Of a DNA stretch of 32,863 nucleotides, positions 9,960 to 19,540 are shown in pieces. Both the position numbers and the translations under genes were made by a program. The first letter of the stretch is position 1; each line of letters begins with the position of its first letter. This stretch comes from Carex sylvatica. Its lineage: Eukaryota; Streptophyta; Magnoliopsida; Poales; Cyperaceae. The DNA is taken from assembly GCA_964058845.1 (NCBI GenBank), contig CAXKVR010000095.1:1-32863 (forward strand), in the 5' to 3' direction. The notes under the pieces were generated by a model. That model saw only the letters and a list, made by a program, of their open reading frames with translations. It was not told where the DNA came from and did not search any database.

Positions 9960-10435
9960 CATTGTGTTGTTGAGTATTCAAGGGTTTTGTAAATATATCG
10001 GTAATTTAATTTTTGGTATCAATATGTATGAGTTATATTTCACATTTCTCAATGTGATTCCTTATAAAATGTTGTCTTATTTCTATGTGCTTGGTTCTAG
10101 AATTAAGAACCAGATTTTTGGATATCATTATGGTACTAGTGTTGTCACACATTATTGGTACGTTGCGGAAGTGAATTTCATAATCATTTAGACTTTGGAT
10201 CATCCAAAGAATTTGTGTGCAACAACTACCGGCTGCAACATACTCGGCTTCCGTTGTGGAAAGGGCAACCGAGGTTTGTTTACGACTCGACCATGAGACA
10301 AGTGATCCACCAATGAATTGACATGTACCACTTGTACTTTTTCTATCCATTCGATCTCCGGCAAAATCGGCATCGACATATCCTATCAAGTCTAAATCTG
10401 ATTGTTGGCCATACCATAATCCCAAATTTAAACTA
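9960..10435 (-). pseudogene. copia RNase H domain
   Basis: Continues from RT in the same frame. Conserved blocks are GYVDADFAGD, RKSTSGTCQFIGG, SWSSRKQTSVALSTTEAEY and CDNTSTIMISKN, with RTKHIEIRQHF near the C-terminus. The acidic residues of the RNase H active site are present. After KCEI the frame meets a stop at 10030-10032 and another stop before reaching an FTKPL motif (about 9980-9993) that normally ends copia pol. Confidence 0.88.
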
Positions 10436-11335
10436 CCATTGACATATTTAAGTATTCTTTTAACGGCTTTCAAGTGTAATTCTTTGGGATTTGCTTGATA
10501 CCGAGCACATAGATATACCGCAAATATTATATCGGGTCTACTAGCGGTTAAATAGAGTAGGCTACCTATCATAGCTTGGTATTGAGTGATGTCGATCGAT
10601 GTGCCGTTTAGATCCGAGTCAAGATTTGCATTGGTTGCCATTGGTGTCTTGCTCGTATTGCTCTCGGTCATTCCAAACTTCTTGATCAATTCCTTCGCAT
10701 ATTTAGTTTGGCTCACAAATATGTCTTCCAAGAGTTGCTTGATTTGAAGTTCCAAGAAGAAATTCAATTCACCCATCATGCTTATCTCAAATTCACTACT
10801 CATAAAAGAAGAAAATTTTTCGGCAAGTGCCGCATTAGGTGAACCAAAAATTATATCATCTACATAAATTTGCACCACCAAAAGTGATTCATCTCTTTTC
10901 TTAGTGAAAAGAGTTGTATCATTTTCTCCTCTAACAAATTCTTTCTCCTCTAACAAATTCATTTTCAATTAGAAATGAACTTAGTCTACCGTACCATGCC
11001 CTTGGGGCTTGTTTGAGTCCATAGAGTGCTTTTGTGAGTCTATAAACATGAGTAGAAAATGTAGATTCAACAAAGCCTTGTGGTTGGTTCACATATACTT
11101 CATCATCTATGAATCCATTCAAAAATGCACTTTTAACATCCATTTGAAATAGTTTGAAATTTTTATTTGAGGCATATGCTAAAAGCATTCGAATGGATTC
11201 TAAACGAGCTACGGGTGCAAAGGTTTCTTCAAAATCAATACCTTCCTGTTGCTTGTACCATTGAGCTACCAATCTGCTTTGTTTCTAATAACATTTCCAT
11301 CCTCATCCTTTTTATTTCTAAAGACTCATTTAGTA
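10430..11335 (-). pseudogene. copia reverse transcriptase, frameshifted
   Basis: RVT_2-type polymerase. The N-terminal block ([40 protein letters not shown]) is in the 11272-10931 frame, and the catalytic YVDDIIFG block is in the 10968-10033 frame. Two lesions are visible: an apparent single-base loss before VAQWYKQ near 11275, and a 19-bp tandem duplication (10923-10941 and 10942-10960) that repeats EFVRGE and shifts the frame. A stop also follows RIIIGTK at about 11325. Both catalytic aspartate motifs survive. Confidence 0.9.
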
Positions 11336-11869
11336 CCTATTATTATTCTTTCATTTTGTTTAGGTACAAGTTCCCAAACTTTGTTCCTTTCAAATTGAGC
11401 AAGTTCTTCTTGCATGGTACAAATCCAATTATGATTTACATTTGCATCTTTAAAATTCTTAGGTTCAATATGAGATACAAATGCACAATGTCCGATTATT
11501 TGATTTAATCCGGACCTAGTCTTAACCATTTTCCTTAGATTCCCAATTATATTAGAGAGAGGATGAGAAGGTACTTCCCTTAGGTCTTCAAAAATTTGAT
11601 ACTTAATTCGTGGAGGTTGTATCTCTTCGGTTTGCATACCATTAACTATTGGATCCGTCTCTATATTGATTGCATCTACCACTATTGGATCCAACTCAAC
11701 ATTTGTTCCATCCATGCCGGGTTGAGCCCGCTTGGATTGATTCTCAATTGTGTCAGTGCTTGCCTCGACTTCATCTTGGTCAAGAGTTGGGACTTCAATA
11801 CCTACAATTTGAATACCTTGCTCGACCTTTTGATTAGCACCTTCATCAAATTTAACATGCACGGATTCT
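11326..11869 (-). pseudogene. Integrase-RT linker of copia polyprotein
   Basis: Acidic, low-conservation linker (VKFDEGANQKVEQ…), followed by the conserved pre-RT segment with NHNWICTMQEELAQFERNKVWELVP, which in copia immediately precedes the polymerase. The frame is open until the stop after RIIIGTK. Confidence 0.75.
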
Positions 11870-12696
11870 ATAACAATCTGTTGTGATGCTATGTATATTC
11901 TATAGGCCTTACTTGATATTGAATACCCTACAAACACTCCCTCAATTGATTTAGAATCAAATTTTGTTACTTTAGGAGATTCATCAAGAATAAAACATTT
12001 AGACCCAAATACTCTAAAATGAGATATTTTTGGCTTATACCCCTTTCATAGCTCATAAGGTGTTTTATTCAAAATAGACCTTATGCTTACGCAATTTACC
12101 ACGTAACATGCCATATTAACGGCTTCGGCCCAAAGGTGTTTAGGTAATAAATATTCATTAAGCATGGTACGGGCAAGCTCAACTAAGGTTCGATTTTTCC
12201 TCTCAACTACCCCATTTTGTTGTGGTGTACGACGAGCCGAATACTCATGTTTATATCCCATTTTAGAGCATAGTTGATCAAATTTTGTATTTTCAAATTC
12301 TCCCCCATGATCACTTCTAATCCTAATGATTTTTTATCCCTTTTTATTTTCAACACGTTTGTAAAATTAGATGAAATTACTAATTGCTTCATCCTTATGT
12401 TGTAGGAACAAAATCCAAGTAAAACGACTATAATCATCTACAATTACATATGCATATTTCTTTTTGGCCAAAGTTGGTAAGCTAATAGATCCAAATAAGT
12501 AAATGTGTAGTAATTGTAGGGGTTCATTGGTTGAAACCATGTCTTTGGATTTAAAACTACTCTTGGTTTGTTTACATTGAACACATGCATCACATAATCC
12601 TTCAAGTTCTAGTTTATGTGTTGGTAACCCACGAACTAGGTCTAATTTAACTAATTTTCTAATGGTATCAATTGAAACATGACATAGTCTACGATG
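11870..12696 (-). pseudogene. copia integrase, decayed
   Basis: GAG-pre-integrase and integrase core in one continuous frame, interrupted only by stop codons (for example after NFI, KKG and TPYEL). Visible blocks: an HRRLCH zinc-binding start, CDACVQCKQTKSSF, LLHIYLFG, VDDYSRFTW, RSDHGGEFEN, RTPQQNGVVERKNRTL, and the C-terminal GVFVGYSISSKAYRIY. The first catalytic position in LLHIYLFG (codon 12499-12501) is Tyr where copia integrases have Asp. The second Asp (VDDY) and the Glu (GGEFEN) remain. Absence of frameshifts but presence of stops points to point-mutation decay. Confidence 0.88.
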
Positions 12697-13122
12697 TCAT
12701 AATCTAGATCCGATTGATATGGCACTTAGGCAAGTCTCACCGGAATCAAAATGGGTAAAGTACAAGTAATAAATATTTTTCTTCCTTTTATCCGAGTATA
12801 TTAAAGCATCATCCAAAAACCTAACTATGTGACAAGTATCGATATCAAATTTTGCATAATAACCGGAGTCGCATAACTTACTAACGCTAAGTAAGTTATA
12901 ATTTAACCCATCAACAAAGTATACATTTGATATGATCAAGTGTTGGTTACCAATTGAGCATATTCCAATAATAGAGTTCTTTCTTTGATTATTTTTAAAG
13001 GTAACCGTACTCCCATCATATGGTTCTAAGAGTTTAAAAATAAATTTATCACCGGTCATATGGTGTGAGCATCCACTATTAATGATCCAAACACTTTCCT
13101 TTTGAGTTGTAATCAAACACAC
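12697..13122 (-). pseudogene. copia aspartic protease domain, active-site Asp lost
   Basis: Retropepsin-like region of the polyprotein. The motif W-I-I-N-S-G-C-S-H-H-M-T-G at about 13050-13090 is the copia active-site block, but the catalytic aspartate position (codon 13078-13080) is AAT, Asn. The downstream block NLLSVSKLCDSGY, which leads toward the pre-integrase domain, is present. The frame is shared with the integrase and closes with TAG just after ISIGSRL. Without the aspartate, proteolysis cannot be expected. Confidence 0.85.
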
Positions 13123-13229
13123 CTACAAAGTATATATTAGTTATTGTTGAGATAGTAACTAACATATACCTTGTTTTAATCTCCCTCTTTGTTTTTGGCA
13201 ATTTGAATAAGCTAGGGGAGATTAAGTGT

Positions 13230-13742
13230 TAATTTAAGCTAATTTAGCTTTAGGAACCCACACAACATTTTGTTTGTTGTATGCATTACTAAATCTGCAT
13301 TCCTAAATCTACATTCTAAAGAGGTGTGGCCAATTTTACAATAATAATTACACAATGTAATTGATGATTTTTTAGAAGTAGAACCTTGTTTGAAAGTGAA
13401 AGGGTATTGGTATTTCACTTCATGCAAATTATTATTGTGTGTATCAAATGACTTATTTGCAACTTTAGATGATCTTTTGTGATGTTGGGGAACATCTCTT
13501 GATAAACCATTTCTTTGAGTTTGATTTTGGAAATTATTTTTATTTTTAAGTTCATAAAATCATTCATCGGGTTCCTTGAAATAAGTTTTGTTGGACCTTT
13601 TTGGATTAAAAGTGTTTCTATCATTACTTTGCAAATTATTTTTGTTCTTATTATTTTTATGACTATACTTATACTTGAATGCATGATTTGGTTTAGCATT
13701 TGAGAATTGAGAAGTATTTTCTTTACCTAATTTCTTTTGCAA
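13230..13742 (-). pseudogene. gag C-terminal segment with second zinc knuckle, decayed
   Basis: Basic, asparagine/lysine-rich segment in a different frame from the main gag ORF, ending with a second knuckle-like sequence CNYYCKIGHTSLEC. The spacing fits CX2CX4HX4C, but the second zinc-binding position is Tyr, so the finger is broken. It lies between gag and protease, as expected for a two-knuckle gag. Stops interrupt it near 13560 and 13239. Confidence 0.7.
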
Positions 13743-13857
13743 TGGAGTATTACCATTCTTGGTGTGGAATTGAAATGTAGTATATTCCTTGCAATCAAAG
13801 TTAAGTTTTTTTTAAAAGTTTTTGTTCATTAACCTTAGTTGACATTTGAGAATGTTT

Positions 13858-15630
13858 TCATATTTCTTTCGGGCCTTGTATGCGGTTAGATTCGAATGAG
13901 GATTTACCCTTCTCGAATCCAAGACTAATTTTGTCTATTTTGCGATAAAATTGACCATTGATTAACTTATCCACATAGTAAGGATTTAGAATAGTGACAT
14001 TTGAAAATTCACTAGGAGATCTTAATGCCCTTATCTCAGTTTTATGAGTTTGAATTTTTACTTTTAATATGCCTATTTTACCTATATGTGATAATTTTAA
14101 ATTCCTAACCTCACATTCTAACTTGTCATTTTTAGCAATTAATTTTTGAATAATACTTTCCTTTTCAACCAAGATTATATTTGACTCATCAAGAAGAGAT
14201 TGCCACCTAGTTTCATCATCATACCGTGTTAGAATTTTATTGGTGAAATTGCTTGTCTCATTGGTAATTATATAATTGATTTTATCAATTATTCCACTAT
14301 ATTCTTCACCACCATCAATTTCATTGACAAATTCAATTTCGGTTTCATAACCATCAGGACTAGGTTTTGAATGTACCTCATTAGCAAAGCTTGTTGATGC
14401 ATCAATCTCACCATCTCCCTTCTTGTTGTATCTTGATTTAGCAAGATCCATGAGAAAGTTGATAGTAGTTTGATCGGTGATGTTCTTGCTTGCAATAATT
14501 GAGTCCATGTCGATTGTAGAGGAATCTTTATCTACACTTGCCATCAATGCAAGGTTGATCTCTTGTTCATCCTTCGACTTCGGTTTGGATTGCTTCACCT
14601 CGCTATCATCCGAGAACAATGCTTGCATTGCTTTGGCCTTCTTTTTGCCTTTGTACCATTCGTACTTTTGCTTTGGCCTTTTATCTTGTTGCCCTTCACC
14701 ATCCACATTCTTCAATTGAGGAAAGAGTTTGAAACAAGTTTGGATGGTGTGACATTCTCTATGGCAAGCAAAACACATTACTCGTTTGCTTTTCTCTTCT
14801 CTTTCCTTGTTGTATTTCCTTTTGAAATCAAGCATCCCTTGGAACATCTTAGATAAGAGAAGGGCATCTTTGGATGTTTCATGGTCAATTTTGTTGATGA
14901 ATTGATCATTTGATAGACAGATATTTGAGGAGCTAGAGGAGTTACAGTTTTGTGCCGAAAAAGCCATGATTTTGGATTTTGAGCTTTGCTTTAGCTCTCC
15001 GGATTGCCGAAGCTTCTCTTCAAAGCTATGGAAATGTGCATAAAGGTCATCCAGTGTGAATGTGTCATGCGTGCCTTGGATTGCTTCTAGTGCACTCACC
15101 AATCCGGACCATCTATCCCTCATGAGCATCACCCTCAATAGCTTACCTACAACTTTATTATTAGAAAACGGTTCTCCCAATTCGGTAAATTCATTTTGGA
15201 TATGCATAAGTCTATTATACACATCCTCAATGCTTTCACCATCTTCTACTTTAAAGTTTTCAAATTTGACCTCTAAACCGGTTATCTTAGTATGTTTAAT
15301 TTGGGTGTTACCCTCATACTGGTTTATAAGAGCATCCTATATTTCTTTTGTGGTTGAGGAGCTACCAAAGATTGAGGCAACCGATTCACTAACCAAGTTA
15401 AATATGGCATTGGTTGCAATATCATTATCTTTATTTATTTATTTGGATTCGAGAGTCTCACTTTGACTATCACTTGCACCCTTGGTAGGAGTGGGGGTGT
15501 ATTTTGGTATGTATTCATTTTCAATCACATACCATATCTCAAGAATGTTTAGATAGTTATGCATAGTTTTCTTCCAATGCATAAAGGTTTTGGTTGTGTT
15601 ACCAAAAACTAAGGGTTCTTTTACATGTCT
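13858..15630 (-). pseudogene. copia gag (UBN2-type), decayed
   Basis: Gag-like structural protein of the retrotransposon. The open part runs from 15222 to 13858 (454 codons). The same frame continues upstream through two stops (in the K-stop-INKD and EI-stop-DAL contexts) to about 15630, where an FMHWKKTMHNYL stretch resembles the N-terminus of copia gag. The open part contains the UBN2-type region (YNRLMHIQNEFTELG…, with a SFEEKLRQ stretch), a zinc knuckle CFACHRECHTIQTC with CX2CX4HX4C spacing but Cys at the usual Gly before His, a lysine-rich segment, then an acidic and leucine-heptad region likely to form a coiled coil. Large gags of this type occur in Sireviruses. The in-frame stops make it a pseudogene. 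Confidence 0.85.
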
Positions 15631-15692
15631 ATAAGGTGCCAGTTGTCAAGTTGATCTAACTATAATTAAGTGTGTCTTAATTTGAGTAACTG

Positions 15693-15704
15693 TCTCTGAT
15701 ACCA
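15693..15704 (-). promoter_or_regulatory. Primer binding site (tRNA-iMet type)
   Basis: The minus strand reads TGGTATCAGAGA three bases after the 5' LTR end (…CAACA AAG). TGGTATCAGAG is the usual complement of the initiator tRNA-Met 3' end in plant copia elements. This fixes the element's orientation and the LTR boundary. Confidence 0.93.
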
Positions 15705-16223
15705 CTTTGTTGAATTTGGGGCACCACTAATTGCTCTAAAAACAGAAAATAATCGCAATTAAAAATAAATAGAAGAGTTTAGAGAAATTTGACACGCGGA
15801 ATGATAACGGAGTTCGGCAAAACAAAGGCCTACGTCTCCGGGGCTTCGCAACCTCTTCTAGGTGCACCTTTCTATTATCCAATACGAAAGGATTACAACT
15901 TATGAACCGTTGAGCCCTTACAATCTAACCGGAAAGTCAATCGGCCAACTAGAAACGAGATCCGGCGAGCCCTTACAACCAAGGAAAGTCACACTGCCTC
16001 CTAGAGATGAGAACAAGGTCTCTAAGTTTAAGCTACTCAAGAGAAACACTCAATAGATCACTCTAATCTAATCTAACTTGATATTAGTGAAGTGAGTTTG
16101 AGGTTGTTTGAGAGATTTTGAAGTTTTAAGCTCTCACAACAATGAAGTAACTAAAGCTCTCAAAAAATCATGTTTTAGAAGTTTAGGGTCGGCTAGAATT
16201 CTTTGAGAAGAAAGCCCAAAGCT

Positions 16224-16232
16224 CTATTTATA
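16224..16232 (-). promoter_or_regulatory. LTR TATA box (5' LTR)
   Basis: TATAAATAG on the minus strand, directly downstream of the AACGTT array. It is conserved at 1793-1801, 6193-6201 and 17046-17054 in the other LTR copies. It is the likely core promoter for the retrotransposon transcript. Confidence 0.8.
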
Positions 16233-16261
16233 GAAACAGCTCAAAAATGAGCTAAGTGAGC

Positions 16262-16735
16262 TAAAACGTTACCAACGTTTTCTAAAACGTTACAACATTT
16301 TAGTTCAAAATGTGATTTAGGGTTTTAATTTTTTGATAGCTCAGCTAATCGATTAAAACGTTACCAACGATTGTATAACGTTATGTAATGTTTTGCACTG
16401 ACTCAAACTTGATCAAAAACATGAATTTCTAAAGCTCAGAATTAATTAAATCGTTACAATGTTTTTAAAACGTTACAAAGTTTTATTTTAAATTTTGATA
16501 TAGCTGTGCTTAAAGCTCTGATACTCTTGGAACGTTACAACGGCTGTAAAACATTGTAACGTTTTATATTGATTTGCACAGTTATATTACAGCTGTTTTG
16601 ACAACTTAAAACGTTACAATGTTTTATGAAAATGTTACAATGTTTTATTTTGTTTTCTTAGTTTGATCAATTATTTCTTCAGCGTTTCAGACATGCCTAA
16701 AACGTTACAATATTTTAGAAACGTTACTAACATTT
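16262..16735 (-). promoter_or_regulatory. AACGTT array in LTR U3 region
   Basis: Dense copies of the self-complementary hexamer AACGTT, often paired 8-9 bases apart (AACGTTGTAACGTT, AACGTTACAACGTT), mixed with one-base variants, all upstream of the TATA box. The left-arm LTR has eleven exact copies within about 380 bases. Homologous arrays lie at about 1395-1765, 6230-6600 and 17085-17490. AACGTT contains the ACGT core bound by plant bZIP factors, so enhancer function is plausible but not shown. Confidence 0.7.
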
Positions 16736-16962
16736 TATCCCGGTTTAAACAACCTCAAACTTACTTTACCAAGCTTCTGATTTTACAATTCGAATTCTTG
16801 ATAAGTGTCTTCAGGATTTCTTCGGTCCAAGTATTCCATTATGCAATTCTATTTGACTTGAATCTACATATTTTTCAAAACTAAAAGAAATCATAAAATT
16901 CAATAATTGTATGTTTTTGCAAATTAGTCAAATAGACGAAAAGATTATTGCTACAACCAACA

Positions 16963-16967
16963 CAATG
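16963..16967. repeat. Target-site duplication of the full copia element (right)
   Basis: CAATG immediately after …CTACAACCAACA, matching 5672-5676. Confidence 0.92.
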
Positions 16968-17726
16968 GAGTAACTAAAGCTCTCAGAAAATCGTGTTTAG
17001 AAAATTAGAATTGGCTGAGATACTTTGGGAAGAAAGTCCAAAACTCTATTTATAGAAACAGTTGTTTAATGAGCTGTTTGACTTAAAACGTTACCAATAT
17101 TTTAATTCAAAATTTGATTTAGGGTTTTAACTTTCTGAAAGCTCAGTAAAATATTACCAACGATTGTAAAACATTACGTAACGATTTGCACTGACTCAAA
17201 CTTGATCAAAAACAAGGATTTTTGATGCTCAGATTTAATTAAAATGTTACAACTTTTGTCAAACGTTACAATGCTGATTTGATTAAATCGTTATAACGAT
17301 TGACAAACGTTACCAACGTTTGTGATTAAATTTGAATTTGATACAACTGTACTTCAACATTTCTGATATTTTTAAATCGTTATAATGTTTTATAAATGTT
17401 ACAACGTTTCAACTTCCTTCTAAGTTTGATCAAGCTGTTACTTCAGCGTTTCTGACAGGCTGAAAATGTTACAACGTTTTACAAACATTATCAATGTTTG
17501 TTTCCAGTTTAAACAACATCAAACATACTTTACCAAATTTATGATTTTATAATTTATATTCTTGATAAGTGTCTTCATGATTTCTTCAATTTAAATATTT
17601 CATATTGTAATTTCATTTGACTTGAACCTGCATATCTTTCAAAAGTATAAGAAATCATAAAATTTAATAATTGTATGTTTTTACAAATTAGTCAAATAGA
17701 CAAAAAATATTATTGTTAGAACAACA
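16968..17726 (-). repeat. Older solo LTR, 5' half (minus orientation)
   Basis: It continues the interrupted LTR directly after the second CAATG, from GAGTAACTAAAGCTCTC to GAACAACA at 17726. It has the same architecture as the young LTR: TATAAATAG box on the minus strand (17046-17054) and an AACGTT-related array (about 17085-17490) on its upstream side. The motifs are more degenerate (AATGTT, AACATT), consistent with greater age. Confidence 0.88.
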
Positions 17727-17731
17727 AGTGT
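17727..17731. repeat. Target-site duplication of the old solo LTR (right)
   Basis: AGTGT directly after …GAACAACA, matching 5287-5291. Confidence 0.85.
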
Positions 17732-17994
17732 CATATTTAAAAAATACTTGCAAGTATATGTATAAATACTTTGTGACGACGAGCCCGAAAGTATGTCATC
17801 ATATATCTCAGCTAAAAGAGAAAATTGCGTAGAAGACATTCGTAATTTTAAATTTGCAAAATTCCTTATAGATCGTCAGAAATGTAGACGAGATTGAATT
17901 AATAAAAAAAATCACATCTAAAAACGTGTATGGTGCCCCATATAGTTTGAGATTTGGTTGGAGAGACAATTATTTATGTAAAAATTATTTACCT
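17732..17994. other. Short intergenic stretch, no gene
   Basis: AT-rich DNA flanking the old LTR. It contains TATAAATACT near 17758, a motif also found on the other side of the LTR. Nothing else recognised. Confidence 0.6.
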
Positions 17995-17997
17995 TAT

Positions 17998-18772
17998 GGT
18001 CATGTTTGGTTGTGGACTAAAGTTAATAAGGTTTTGGTTATTCCAACTTAGGTCGATCTAAATTATTCATATTTGGTTGATATCTAAAGTTATACCTTGA
18101 CTTAAATTATTCCTTGTTTGGTAAGAATTTGATGGCTTAAGGCATGATTTGATATTACAAATTATTTTGTCCTACAAAATTTGTAATAACAATAATAAAA
18201 CTATTCTTCGTATTTTTTTCTTTTCCTTTTCATTGAAAAAAATTCTACAAGAAAATGAGTTATGTATAAATTAATTCTATATCTTAGAGAATCACATTGT
18301 ATTTAATGAATCTTATTTAATTAAATTTATATGTGTACTAATTTATTTGTCAAAAATATGTTATGTTGATGAACAAATTTTTTATTATTTTGTTGTACAA
18401 TTTAAAAAATATTTTATTTAATTATTTTCTAGATTGCATATTTTATTGATTTAAAAAGTTATGTCATTTAAAAAAATATTGATTCTATAATTAATAAAGT
18501 TATAAGTTTTCTTATACGTAAATGAAAAAAAAAACAATTGCATATTTTGTAATTCTTAAAAAGTGATGAAAAATAACAAAAATAATAAAAAGTTAGGTCT
18601 CATACTCAATTAAAATTAAATCATCTAGAGAGGTGGTTTAGTTTAGGCCAATTTAGTCAGGCCTAAAGATCGGCTTATACCGTCTTAGTCCAGCTCAATT
18701 AAACTATGTTTGGTGAAATAAGTGAGGCATAAAGTCCTTATTCCACTGTTTAGTCCACAACCAAACATGACC
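17998..18772. mobile_element. 775-bp MITE, Tourist/PIF-like ends
   Basis: It begins GGTCATGTTTGGTTGTGGAC and ends with the exact inverse …GTCCACAACCAAACATGACC. TAT occurs at both flanks (17995-17997 and 18773-18775), a possible 3-bp target duplication. GG…TGTTTGGTT termini with a 3-bp duplication recall Tourist/PIF-Harbinger MITEs, although the duplication is TAT and not TAA/TTA. The interior is AT-rich with no ORF, and subterminal sequence near both ends repeats TAGTCC/GGACTA-like words. Confidence 0.8.
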
Positions 18773-18775
18773 TAT

Positions 18776-19160
18776 AGGTATAAATACTTATGTTCTTAGA
18801 TATAAATACTTCCGTGTATGAAGATTAATATTTTAGAAAAAAAAATCAGTACTGGAGTTTTTGTGGTCCCAAAGCAATTATAGAAATTAAATGCGGAGAT
18901 AAATGGGGGGGGGAGGGGGGGGATAGAGGTGGGGATACAATTATCAAAATCCTTATTTTTTAGTATGAAAAGGGTTTCAATATTTCATGTCTTTCATATC
19001 TCAGTATGTCTCATATTTAATATATTTGTTTTCAGAGTCTAAATTATTGATCTGAACCGCTAAACACGCATGATATCCATACTAAAATATGCTTGGAGAT
19101 AAAATTTTATAATTTTTAAAAACTATTTACTATTTTTTAAGATAGGTACAAAAGAACTTT
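18776..19160. other. Intergenic AT-rich DNA with a G-tract
   Basis: No gene. It holds two more TATAAATACTT motifs (18780-18812) and a run of nine G, one A and eight G at 18905-18922, followed by GGTGGGG. On the plus strand this could form a G-quadruplex. Confidence 0.6.
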
Positions 19161-19195
19161 CACTAGTACAAAAAACCCCTTCACCGACCCTTAAC

Positions 19196-19540
19196 CACTG
19201 ACTGTTTTAAGCAAAGCATCAGTGTTGCTCATACTACACTGACTGTTTTCTCAAAACAGCCAGTGTTGGTGCTCAACACTGACTGTTTTCGAAAAGAGTC
19301 AGTGTTGAACACCAACACTGACTCTTTTCTAAAACAGTCAGTGTTGAGCACCAACACTGACTGTTTTTAGAAAACAGTCAGTGTTGAGCACCAACACTGA
19401 CTCTTTTAGAAAAGAGTCAGTGTTGAGCACCAACACTGACTGTTTTAGAAAAGAGTCAGTGTTGAGTACTAACACTGACTCCTTAAAAACAGTCAGTGTT
19501 GGTGCTCAACACTGACTCTTTTCTAAAACAGTCAGTGTTA
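19196..19540. repeat. CACTA 5' subterminal hairpin array
   Basis: About nine units of roughly 40 bases. Each is an inverted pair ACTGACTSTTTT…AAAASAGTCAGTGTT with a 1-6 base loop, separated by GAGCACCAAC or GGTGCTCAAC. Dense subterminal repeats are where the TNPA-type protein binds in Spm. Here direct and inverted copies are locked into hairpin units. Related arrays occur at 21282-21620 and 27779-27945. Confidence 0.9.

Larger units (their letters stand above)
5677..16962 (-). mobile_element. Full-length Ty1/copia retrotransposon, decayed
   Basis: An 11.3-kb element in minus orientation. Order: 5' LTR (16962-15708), primer site, gag, protease, integrase, RT, RNase H, internal AACGTT array, GA/CT-rich leader, extra ORF, AT-rich 3' region, polypurine tract, 3' LTR (6821-5677). 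Protease-integrase-RT-RNase H is the copia order. The large gag with zinc knuckles plus coiled coil, and the long post-pol region, resemble the Sirevirus/Maximus group (inference). Many stops, two frameshifts in the RT region and lost catalytic residues make it non-functional. Over about 260 aligned bases the LTRs differ by roughly 5% by eye, so the insertion is not recent. Confidence 0.93.
15708..16962 (-). repeat. 5' LTR of the copia element
   Basis: 1255 bp with TGTTG…CAACA ends, adjacent to the primer binding site. The minus-strand promoter has TATAAATAG at 16224-16232 with the AACGTT-rich array upstream (16262-16735). The R/U5 part (15708 to about 16200) holds the CT- and AG-rich blocks shared with the other LTR copies. 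Confidence 0.95.

Noticed and set aside
10131..10140. GTACTAGTG at about 10131 as the 3' terminus of the CACTA element
   Set aside because: It lies inside copia RNase H coding sequence, upstream of the CACTA 5' end. Chance match.
19196..19540. CRISPR-like array
   Set aside because: The units are inverted hairpins with near-constant spacers, located just inside a CACTA terminus in plant DNA. They are subterminal transposon repeats.
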